Origin: Asterella californica | Taxonomy: Eukaryota; Streptophyta; Marchantiopsida; Marchantiales; Aytoniaceae | DNA length: 64,000 nt | Reading direction: 5' to 3' | NCBI GenBank assembly: GCA_036924285.1 | Contig: JAYKYS010000009.1 | Location: forward strand, 14,136,001-14,200,000 | Shown: positions 50,838-60,283 of the stretch, one piece after another | Layout: every line of letters begins with the position of its first letter | Numbering within the stretch: position 1 is the stretch's first letter | Made by a program: the position numbers and the translations under genes | The notes under the pieces: model-generated | Told to the model about the DNA's origin: nothing | The model's input: only the letters and a program-made list of their open reading frames with translations | Database searches by the model: none

Positions 50838-52472
50838 CTATATACATCGAGGACAAACCCACCGTCTAGTAGGAACTACACTGAGAGGTGGAGTCAAACA
50901 TGACATGTGCCAACCTCTCGAACAACCATCACACACCAACATACGGGCTGCTCCACCAGCAGATCCACACAACATACACCTCAAGCCCGCGCGTACAACT
51001 GCTAAGCTTGGGTCAACGGTACCATCAATGTTGGGAAGATGACATGGCGCGCAATTACGCACATGGTCCTTCCATACAACACCATCACGGCCCTCTAACA
51101 TGAGTACTCCAGAAGGTAACACCTCACGCACTCGTAAAATAGTGCACCCTGCGGTCACGTCCAACGTCGTCGGTGCAGTCTGCTGTAGATAGATATAATC
51201 GCCAAGATGAAACCTGCGAATCGACGGCCGATAACCTCCTCCTCGGATAGTCGCATACCGCAACGTGTCTCTATGCTGGGCAATCGCTAGGTTCTCAAAA
51301 GCCATAGGCATAACTCTCTGAAATGTCTCTGCTCGTTGAGAACATGCTCTCACCCACATATCCAGGTCATCAAGGTCCAGCACCTCAGCAGAATCACGAC
51401 GAATGGCCGAAGGTAGATCTGGATCTCGGCCATACAATAAGAAATACGGTGAGAAGGAAGCCAAAGACGCTTGTCGGCTAAAATGGTAGCCCATAGCCAA
51501 CCATGGTAATTGCACATCCCAGTCTCCCAAGTGGCCCTTCTGCAAGCCATACTTGCGCAATCCTCTCTTCACCGTCTGAACTACCCTCTCCGCCAAACCA
51601 TCCGCCTCAGGATGATCTCGAGATGTAGTCCGATGATCAATCAGCGCCTGATCACACAAGGCCTCAAACTCACCAAGGAACTCTGTACCTTGGTCTGTCA
51701 GCACTTCAGCTGGTGCTCCGAAACGACTCAACACTCGATCTAAGAACGCGTACGCCGTCCTTTCACTCGCCTTGTCTGGTAATACCACCAACTCAATCCA
51801 CTTGGAGAAGTGCTCCACCATCACCAACACATACCGATGGTGACGTACAGTCAACGGTAAGGGTCCCGCAAAATCCAAACTCCAACGGTAACCCAACCCC
51901 ATAATCGGTAAGGGGTGTAACTGTGGAGTAGGAGCATTAAACGATGCTCGTACTCGATCACAAACCACACATCGTGCGACAAACTGTTGCACATCGATGT
52001 GCATACCACGCCACCAATACTGTCCTTGGAGTAAGCTATGCGTACGCTTCACTCCAAAATGTCCCAACTCCTCATGGGCATGTCGTACTAACTGTGCCCT
52101 CTGGGATGGATGTGGCACTATCCGTACCCTCCCATCACCCCACACTCGAAGTACATGTCGTCCTTCTCGTCGAAATCTCTTCGCTCGTTGGAGGACACGA
52201 TCTCGCTCCTTGGCACTTACTGTGTCTACTACCACACCAGTACGTAGATACTCCATCACGGTCACATCATCATGGATATCTCGCTGGTCTGAAACACCAT
52301 CTCCACCCTCAGGATCTGGAGACTCATCATCTACTCTCTGTCCAGAGAAAGATACGACTTGGCCCTCCATACTAGAGTTCATGGCCAACACACAAAGAAA
52401 GGCAGATGCATGCCACCCTGGCACTATCTCCTCATCAACCTCGTCATGCCAGCGAGCCCCAGTCTGATCCTG
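50838..52472 (-). pseudogene. pol: integrase with C-terminal PHD finger
   Basis: An open run of 528 residues from the in-frame start at 52,424, in the same frame as the upstream RT and separated from it by one TAG (52,473). Residue positions count from 52,424. The zinc-binding HHCC comprises H117, H122, C152 and C155. The core has D184 ('WSLDFAGPL'), D244 ('LTDQGTEF') and E279 ('GLAERVVQ'), the complete DDE triad. A C-terminal beta module includes 'FHLGDYIYLQQ'. The last 48 residues form a PHD finger with C483, C486, C498, C501, H506, C509, C524 and C527 (C4HC3, 'CDGCSRGWH'). PHD fingers commonly bind histone H3 tails, so a role in choosing insertion sites is an inference, by analogy with chromodomain-bearing gypsy integrases. 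The frame ends in TAG at 50,838. Confidence 0.9.
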
Positions 52473-54236
52473 CTAACTCGTGCACGGGTTGCGACTCAAC
52501 CCGTCGGCATCTAGGTTTGCAACTCCAGGTCTATGTACTACCTGGAAGTCATACTCCTGTAAGATCAGAGCCCATCGTGCAAGCTTCCCTGTAAGCTTGT
52601 CGGACTCCATCAACCACTTGAGCGGCTGGTGATCAGTGATGAGAGTAAAGGGGTTCCCAAACAGATAACATCGAAAGTGTGCAACAGCCCACACTGCCGC
52701 CAAACACTCTCCCTCATACGAACTATACCTCGCCTCCGCTGAATTGTTGGAGCGACTGGCATACGCCATCACGAACTCCTTTTTCTCATCATCATGCCGA
52801 GTCAGCACTGCTCCAAGTCCCAACATACTCCAATCGGTGTGCAGTTGGAAAGGACGCCCCCTAACGGGTCTCCTCAAGATGGGAGCAGATGTCAACTTAT
52901 CCTTGAGCTCTATGAAAGCTCGCTCCTGCTCATCTCCCCACTGCCACTCCTGGTCCACCTTCATCAGCTTGGTCAACGGCTTCGCAATTGCACTAAACCC
53001 TTTCACGTATCGACGATAGAAGTTCGCCAAACCAACAAATGCTCGAACTCGACTCACATCTGTGGGGCGTGGGATACGTGCAATAGCCTCAACCTTCGTC
53101 TGTTGAACACCCAATCCACCTGGATAGATGGTGTGGCCCAGATACCCTACCAACTCATGGAAGAACTTACACTTCCCAGGGTGTAACTTCAACCCATGAG
53201 CTCTCAACCGCTCAAACACATCCCGTAAGTGTCTCTCGTGCTCCTCCACTGTAGCACTATAGACTAAGATGTCGTCAATATAACATCTGACAAAATCCAA
53301 TCCTGCTAGGATTCTGTCCATCACCCTTTGGAACTCAGCAGGGGCGTTCTTCAACCCAAATGGTAAGAACCGCCACTGATACAAACAATCCTTGCCGTGA
53401 GAGTCAATTCCCCAAAATGCTGTCTTGGACTTATCTTCTTCTCTCACTGGCAACTGATGATACCCTGCTCGAAGATCCAAAGTACTGAAGACCTTCACAT
53501 GCCCCACTGCATCAAAGATCTCTTCAGGTGTCGGCATGGCATACTTATCGGACTTCGTCTGCCGATTGATAGGACGGTAGTCTCCACACATCCGCCTATC
53601 CGTGTAGTTGTCATACATATCCTTCTTGGCTGGCATAACTGTGGCAGATGCATACTCTCCATGCGACATCTCCACCAACCCAACCTCCAATAAGTCTTGA
53701 GTCCGACTCTGGATCAAGGCTCTCTCCATGTCACTGTACCTGTAAGGACGTCGAAAGATTGGCGTGTCATTAGCCAAGTCGATCCGTATACCAGGTCCCT
53801 TCAAGGTACCCAAATCCTTCATACTGAAGGCAAAACAATTCCTGTAGCTCTTCAGGAATCTTTGGACTCTTCGTCTCTCCTCTCCTATAAGCTTGGGTCC
53901 GATCTCCGGCTCCCAAGTATCCTCTGTCACCATGCTAGAGGTAGAAGACGAAGTCGTTGACTGCTATCTTGCAGCCTCTGGAGCAGTTTCCTTCTGCTCA
54001 CCACCAACAACCTCCACCGCTACTGTGTGTAAAACTTCTGCAGTTCTAGCTGCAAACTCCACACTCTCTCCAATGACATCCCATGATGTCCAAGGATGAC
54101 GAACTCCACGTGCTTCGCCCCCAGCCTTTGCCTCCACCGACCCGGTAGGCAAAGAGCTCAAGAGTGCTCGAGCAGTAACACCCGTCGATCGCATCCGACG
54201 CTGCTCAGCCAATCCAAGACTAACAATCCATGTCAA
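52473..54236 (-). pseudogene. pol: reverse transcriptase and RNase H
   Basis: In frame with the units on both sides. Positions count from the ATG at 53,933 (486 residues). RT: D153 ('FSTLDLRAGYHQ'), 'FLPFGLKNAPAEFQ' and the YIDD box at 218-221. RNase H: D367 ('LHTDWS'), E409 ('EGECLAAVWA') and D434 ('ITDHQPLKW'), then the connection to integrase. Upstream, 54,236-53,964 is a linker from the methyltransferase domain, ended by a TAG at 53,964. All catalytic residues of both activities are present and there is no frameshift, so the only visible lesions are the TAG codons at 53,964 and 52,473 and the upstream stops. Confidence 0.92.
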
Positions 54237-57083
54237 TCAATTCAAGTCCATTGCTTGACCCAATACTTGACGACGTGAAGCCTCCGACACCGAAGCTACT
54301 GCCGTCGTACCCGTAGTGAAACCCATCGCTCGCTCTCTCTCATCGGCATTGGGCTCCACCAACTACCGTAACTGAGCATCCCACACAAGCCCAGGTCCTC
54401 CATCTCTGTAAGCATGTGACGCTGGAAAGCTTACCAAAGTGGGTAATGCTACCATGGGCCGTCCCACTAGGTTCATCACTGCCATGGGTGACCTATCGAC
54501 GACTCTCACTACTTGAGATCGTCGTCCTACATCCAAGATGCTATCAACCGTGAGGTGCGCTGGTCGTCTCACTCCATCGTGTGCGCGCTTAAGCACCTCT
54601 CTCGGTAACAAGTTCGTCCACCACAACCGTGGACGATGTGCACGAGATCCCACTCTCGCTGCATCCAACAACACTGCTGGTCCAACCCAAGACCGCACTT
54701 GGTGCACACTCGCCATCATCTGTGTACGAGCATCACCCAACAAAGGAACGTTCTCCAAGATGTACGCTGGAGAATCCACCTGATGCATCTGGAGATGTCG
54801 TAGGATCCGTAACATCTCCCAGAACATCCTAGATCGCGGGTCATGTAAACCTTGACCTCTCCCTGCACGCGTGTGACCTTGACATGGCCATCCGGCTATC
54901 ACCAAGTGAATGGTGCCCACAAACGTAAGATCCTGCGCCCCCAGCAGCAAAATATCCGACGGTAATGCTTGCTGGTATCCTCTAACAGCTGATATGGGCA
55001 ACAACTCAGGATATCTCTGCACCAAACGTGCCACATGTCGCAATGAGATGCGTCTCGCAATCTCATCTCTCTCCACATACAAGTATCGCTGTACTTGTAT
55101 ACCTGCCTGCAATACCACAGCCAAACCTGTGCTGATCCCTCCAAACAGCTCCAGCACACATACACCTTCCTCTGGATACTGCCACACAATGGGAGTCGTA
55201 TCCAACGGTGATAAGGTCACAGGGCCAGTAGCAGGAACAACCCTTTGTTCCTCTACTGGTGGTACAAAAGCTTCACTCCAAGCCTGCTGCACCAACTGAT
55301 CAGCATACTGCTGCAACTCTCCACTCGAACTCCAGAGTGGAACATCCAAGGCAGATGGTACTAACATAGACATGCTAGGCATGTCCTCCACCTCGTCATA
55401 GATCGGAGTATCCTCCGCATGGGCATTACCCTCCAACAACTCGTCCGGCCAAGTGATGATCGAACTGAACCCTGCAACGGATGCCATCGTTCCTGGTGTA
55501 GGCTCCGTCGTCCCAACTCTAGCACTGAACCGCACTGGTAAGCGGCTCACTCGTCCCTCACCGGACTGCCAACCTGGTCTGTAAGATGCTGTCTCTGCCC
55601 AATAGTCAATCACGAACCTCATAGGGTACAACACAGCACCTCCCACCAATACATCATAAGACTCTGCGGCTGTAACGATGGCCTTGGCCCTCACCATAGA
55701 GCCATCCGTGGGGTGATCTGGTCGAACTCTCACCGTCAACATCTCACGTGTCATGTGCAGAGCCGTACCTCCTGATCCCCCTAGAGATGTCTGCAACTGG
55801 AATGGACATCTCTCTATCTCGGACTTCTTCAGACCCAAACCAATACACGCCGCCTTTCCCAACATCAACGGTTGGGCTCTAGAGTCTAACAAGACCTTCT
55901 GGGGTCGATACACTTTCCCTGAAGGTGCCACCAAACAGAAGATACCACTTATGTTGTCCAACAACACCACACCTGGTGCCAAACTAGCACGGTCAATCGC
56001 CGGCCTAGCTGGTAACTCATCTAACCTAGCAGCCGCCGCTTGCCAAGTACCACTGGTAGCTGTCCTGATCCTCGACTCCATGGACACGTCTACCGCCTCT
56101 CGCTGAACTACTTCAGCACTAGAGGTAACTACATCCTCGCTCTCACTGAGCGTGGCCGTCAACTGGAACACTGGAGCCAAGTTGACTCCCAATGCCCTCA
56201 TATCCGTGGCTGAGAATAGTGGGGCTCGCAAAACTGCTGTAGCCGCCCCCAACATCGGGTTCGACGTCGCATCCACAGACGTCGAAGATGGACTCACATC
56301 ACACCCACTCCTGGATGTCGATGTCTCCAACTCTACTGCACCATCGGTAGATCGTTTAGGAACCATAGATGTGGTCTTCAACGCCTCCGATAACGTGAAC
56401 GACTGGGGAAGCCTGGCTTGTCTACCAGCCTCTCCGCGTTGTGGATCCAACTCCACTGACGCACCTCGTGGCTCAGAGGCACGTACTGCACCTCTAGTCA
56501 CTACCGCAGATGCCTCAATCTGCGCCACACCAGCCATGAAGTCGAAGTCACCTCCTTCTCGTCCATAAGACGTGGAAGCCTCTGTTCCACCTGATCTCCG
56601 CTGAGCCATAGCCATACTAGCTATCCTCTGCTCCAACTGCTCAATCCGAGCAGCCATACCTGCTTCTGACGTTGTAGCAGGCGGTGGACCGACCGGTCCT
56701 CTCCCAGGTGCTAGACCTCTACCTCCAGCTCGACCACCACGGCCTCCCTGAGCTCCTCCGCCTCGTCCACGATCAGCCTTCCCTTGCCGCAACTCGGGAT
56801 GGAGATCAAAACAACGGTCACTACTGTGACCAGGTCGTCCGCAATGCTCACATTGCCTAGGTACTGCTTGAGACGTCCCTGATGTCTCTGACGTCTCATA
56901 ATCTCTCCTCTGTGGACAGTCCCTCTGCTGATGAGGACCATCACACGTCCAGCAAGGACCCGCTTGCTGCTGACTAGAGAAGGGCGGCATGGGCTTCTGC
57001 CCACCAGATCCTCCAACACCTCCCTGAGATCGTGATTGCTCCGCACGATCCTTACCACCACCACCACCACGCTGTTGCGTAGC
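54237..57083 (-). pseudogene. gag-pol: CCHC, protease and DNA methyltransferase
   Basis: An open run of 875 residues (56,990-54,363), continuing in frame after a TAG (54,363) to a TGA (54,237). Two zinc knuckles: C13-C16-H20-C25 and C47-C50-H55-C60. A basic Gly/Arg stretch follows at 71-100. The protease domain has 'LLDSRAQPLMLG' at 367-378, so the usual D-S-G reads D-S-R, and 'YDVLVGGAVLYP' at 445-456. From about 605 comes a C5-cytosine methyltransferase: motif I 'LELFGGISTGL' (613-623), motif IV 'PCQ' with the nucleophile C703 (codon 54,882-54,884), motif VI 'ENV' (746-748) and motif VIII 'AHRPRLWWTNL' (784-794). Past the TAG come motif IX 'ERERAMGF' and motif X 'VLGQAMDLN'. Motif VIII is DNMT3-like; PCQ is more DNMT1/bacterial-like. 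The domain is complete but interrupted by stops. Confidence 0.93.
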
Positions 57084-58073
57084 CTATGATCCTCGAGAAG
57101 AGGTGGTCGCTCCATGTGGTGTCTCCTTGCTGAACCCAGCAACCACCACCCTCTCCTCCACCATGTTGAGCTCAATCCGCTCAGCCAGACTAAAGACAAC
57201 CGCCAACGTCGGAGCGGTATCTCTAAGAAGAGTAGCATCTCTAACTCTCCTACGCAGCTCCCGGTCTAGTATCCCATACCAGAACTGGACTGCCTGTGCT
57301 TCCGTCACCCCTTGGGTAACGCTGATCAACCGCCTCATGCGAGTAAACGCCTCGCGTAGGCTCTCTCCAGTCTTCCGCTGGAACTCCTGCAGACTCCTCA
57401 ACTTGTCGGTCCGCACACCCTGATAGTTCTTCCTCAAACATTGGAAGAACTGAACCACAGGGTTAAACCCTGGTGGTATCCCGCTCACACTACCACCTGC
57501 TCCACTACTTGTGGATGCACCGGTAGTAGGTACTCCGCCACCTGTGGCTGCACCACTGCTACTGGCACCCGAACTCGCAGGTGCTACGTCTCCCGAAACT
57601 GCACCAGTAGTGATAGAAACGTAGTTGGGAGACTAATGTTGTCTCCACAACTCGATCTCAACACTGTAATCTCGCCTGAACTCATGATAATCGTCCATCG
57701 GCGGTCCCTCCAAGTGTTGGAACAAACCCTTCCACGCCATGAAGGGTGTAAACAGCTGTGGGTTCCGCATCTGCTGCAGATCGCACCAACTGTCAAACTC
57801 CTGGATGAAGTCATCCAGCTCAATGGTACCAACTGTACCCGAGTAACGTCGAGGCCCCTTCGTGGCCCCATAGATCTCGTCCATGTCCCACAACAACGGT
57901 GTGGTGACACTAGACTCACCACCAGAAAACGCGCTGTCTGCGTCTGACTCGTCCTCTGGAACAACCGACGGCAATGGTGTAGGTAGTCGGTACCTCACCC
58001 CACTCCGTGTATATCCACTGTCCGAGAAGTCCCCACCAGAACCTCCCGAGAACTCCGTGATGAGAGAATCCCG
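57084..58073 (-). pseudogene. gag of the methyltransferase element
   Basis: In frame with pol. After a TAG at 58,074-58,076 the frame is open through a Ser/Gly-rich N-terminus and an acidic block ('PEDESDADSAF'), then 'LDDFIQEFDSWCDLQQM' and 'FMAWKGLFQHLEG', to a TAG at 57,633. It resumes through a Ser/Gly/Ala/Thr linker into a gypsy capsid domain ('LRSLQEFQRKTGESLREAFTR' pattern; 'FWYGILDRELRRRV'), ending at a TAG at 57,084 just before the zinc knuckles. There is no in-frame ATG at the very start; the first clear one lies near 57,890, so the true start may be mutated. Confidence 0.75.
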
Positions 58074-59355
58074 CTAACACACTCTCCAACTGGAATGTCG
58101 TAATCCCCGTCACCACCGTAACCACCACTTGCCTAACCCCGCTCCTACTGAGCTCACCTATCCCCTACTAGGACGGTCAAGGTAAGGGCAACCTGTACCT
58201 GCCATCACCACAGGCAACCTCTCACGGTCTGTTGGTCGTCACTCCAACCGCACCGTGAGAGAGACAAAGATAGTCTGACTGGTCCGTAACTCCAGCCTCA
58301 CTATCGACAGCACACTGGAGTGAACTCACTCCGGAAATCAAGCGCCAACACAAGCAAACGCGGCGCACAAACAGGAAGCAGAGTATGGAGGGGTTCCAAC
58401 CACAAGAAGTCCAAACGATAACCCTCCACACTCAAACATTCACATAAAGAGAAACCCAGCCCCACCCGGACTGACGACTCCTTGTCGGTGACCACATGCA
58501 CAATATATGGTCACCAACAGTCGTAACTGACACTAACTAGATGTCCACACCTCTAGTAGCTCCCAAAAACATCCACGTGGTAGCTCTACTAGCTCACCCA
58601 AGACAACTGCCACCAATTGCCTCCATACGCGCCTCTACGGTGTAGGCAAACACTACCACAACTATAGCTTCCCCCTAATACTGTGGGGTCGCCCTACCAC
58701 TCCTTTAGGGACGTGCGAGAAGGTCTCCTACTACCTTATACAAGTCCATAAGTACTTGCACGCATCCCTGTAGGACACCAAGAGCTATTGGTCTAGTGGT
58801 AAAGCCAAAGCTAAGACTACAGAGTCAGGAGTCCAGGTCCAGGAATAGTGTTGGGATGGGTGACCAGCTGGTTTTACCCTTCCAACACACCTGAAGCTTG
58901 GATACCTCTCTCACGCACGCCAGCAAGCTGGCTTGCAGCGGGCGCGGGCTCGGGCTCAGGCTCAGCTCCGCTCCGCCTCCGCACTCTCGCACTCCGCTCT
59001 CCGCTCTCACGCCTCCGCACTCACGCACCTCTGTTCCTCGAAGCCTCCAAAGAGTCCACTCCGGCCCGACATTGACAAGTATTTCAGCTGCTACGCCCAA
59101 ACGCGCAATCCGGCTCCAACAACACACTTCAAGAACATTCCGCAAAATTTCTGCAGCGCTTCCGCATGACAGAAATCTCCACTCGACCCCAACAACAGCA
59201 AATCGATCTGCGACCAGCAATGTAGCACGGCGCCCACACACCTCGATCACAGCTCCAAACAATCAACCACGAACGGCAACGCCCGAAGATACCAGCGGAC
59301 GATTTCCGATTTCAGATCTGCGAGCTCTTACTGAACTCCGCCTCGACCTGCACTG
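58074..59355 (-). other. 5' untranslated region of methyltransferase element
   Basis: About 1.3 kb between the right terminal repeat and gag with no supported coding sequence. A tRNA/5S-like patch is listed separately. The plus-strand open frames at 58,848-59,356 are compositional (Ser/Arg/Thr-rich) and lack a domain. Confidence 0.5.
58781..58885 (+). other. tRNA-like / 5S-like patch (possible SINE head)
   Basis: 'ttggtctagtggtaaagc' matches a tRNA A-box region, with 'gagtccaggtcc' a weak B-box match at a plausible distance. Immediately after, 'gttgggatgggtgacc' is like the 3' internal region of 5S rRNA. No full tRNA or 5S gene folds out of it. It may be a captured SINE head or an internal pol III-like signal of the element. 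Confidence 0.35.
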
Positions 59356-59367
59356 AGTTCTTTGAGT
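59356..59367 (-). promoter_or_regulatory. Self-complementary primer-binding-site candidate
   Basis: On the minus strand ACTCAAAGAACT directly abuts the end of the right 294-bp terminal repeat. It is perfectly complementary (12/12) to AGTTCTTTGAGT inside the same repeat (59,510-59,521). No tRNA-type TGG-starting PBS is seen here. Yeast Tf1 primes its DNA synthesis from the first 11 nt of its own RNA paired to a PBS next to the LTR; the layout here fits that mode. Confidence 0.5.
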
Positions 59368-59660
59368 AATCTGAATACAAAGATTACCATCTCCAACACC
59401 ACAACAAGGATTACTCACAAACGGTCAAGCCAAACCCACTCTAAACGCGAAGAGAATCCGAGTTACACTCAACTAGACTATCCACCATAGCCTGGAGCTT
59501 GAAGGCTCAACTCAAAGAACTAAGGCCTCCAAGCCCTACCTGCGAAGTTTACCCCTAGTGGGCTCTCTCTCCAACTCGCCCTAACGGCACTAACGGCCTT
59601 ACCGGGATGCGCCACTTCGCACTCGGTCAACCTAGCCGAGGTGCCCAAACTGACGTGACA
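59367..59660 (-). repeat. Right terminal repeat (294-bp partial LTR)
   Basis: The same length as 50,263-50,556, with five differences by my count (about 1.7%) and no indels. It lacks the 108-bp part found twice at the left end. The outer end is GTGACA, where the left counterpart reads GTGATA. Confidence 0.92.
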
Positions 59661-60283
59661 TTGTAAATATTTTCAGGAAGGTTGAGAGGATGATGCTTGG
59701 GAGGTTGTGAGGATTTTCAGAAGAAGATATCAGGGAGGATGATGGTTGAGGAAGATACTATTCTACAGCGAGACAATGATGGTTGCAGTTGATGATTTTG
59801 GTTGCAGCAGTGTGGTTCCTTTTTTTTTCAGAAAAACAAAAAAGAAGAGTTGGATACGTACAACGACATGTACATGCTTGAGGTTGAGGGTTACTGTCAG
59901 GATACGGGTGATGATTGACAGGATGGGGGATGTCTACTACGACACTTGGGTCACAACCTCGACAATGAGGTTCTACATGACGGATGGAAGACATTTCTAT
60001 GATATGATGGGTTATTCTTTCTATGTCTTCGCATATTGAAGATGTGTAGATTTAGAGGGGGTGATTGGATGAGAGGTTCGAGGTGAAGATCGATGAGCAT
60101 GGATCTAGGGAGGATCATGGCAGGATTGCAACTTCAAGATGACGATCGAGTTGCATACTTGAGGATGAGGTTGACCGAGATGGGAGGAGGAGGAGAAGAT
60201 GGGAATGAGTGTGAGTTCTGGTCCACTCCTTGGTTGGTATCTCTGGTGCATACCGGAGGATGCACAGGTTTGGAGGGAGTGGA
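59661..60283 (+). other. 82-bp duplication and tail of the gag-only element
   Basis: Starts with the second copy of the 82-bp flank (59,661-59,742). The non-coding remainder of the gag-only element follows, sharing 'gatgagcatggatct' and the pre-LTR tail with 45,460-45,629, and ends in the purine run 'tggagggagtgga' before the 3' LTR. Confidence 0.8.

Larger units (their letters stand above)
50156..59660 (-). mobile_element. Methyltransferase-carrying Ty3/gypsy element
   Basis: A 9.5-kb minus-strand LTR element inside the gag-only element. The internal region has one gag-pol frame (58,073 to 50,838, about 2,412 codons) with gag, CCHC, protease, C5-DNA methyltransferase, RT, RNase H, integrase and PHD finger. 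Integrase after RNase H makes it Ty3/gypsy. Terminal repeats are permuted: a full-length repeat plus a 108-bp extra piece at the left end, and a 294-bp partial at the right end. Outer ends read TGTCGTGC...GTGACA. Cytosine methyltransferases inside retrotransposons have been reported from charophyte and dinoflagellate genomes (de Mendoza and colleagues, 2018). I do not know whether this family is among them. Confidence 0.9.

Noticed and set aside
51944..52467. Plus-strand frames of 143 and 156 codons
   Set aside because: Antisense shadows of the integrase of the methyltransferase element, which has a complete DDE triad on the minus strand.
58898..59356. 152-codon plus-strand frame upstream of the methyltransferase element's gag
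   Set aside because: GC/CT-rich simple composition ('ctccgcactc' repeats), no motif, antisense to an LTR element leader region.
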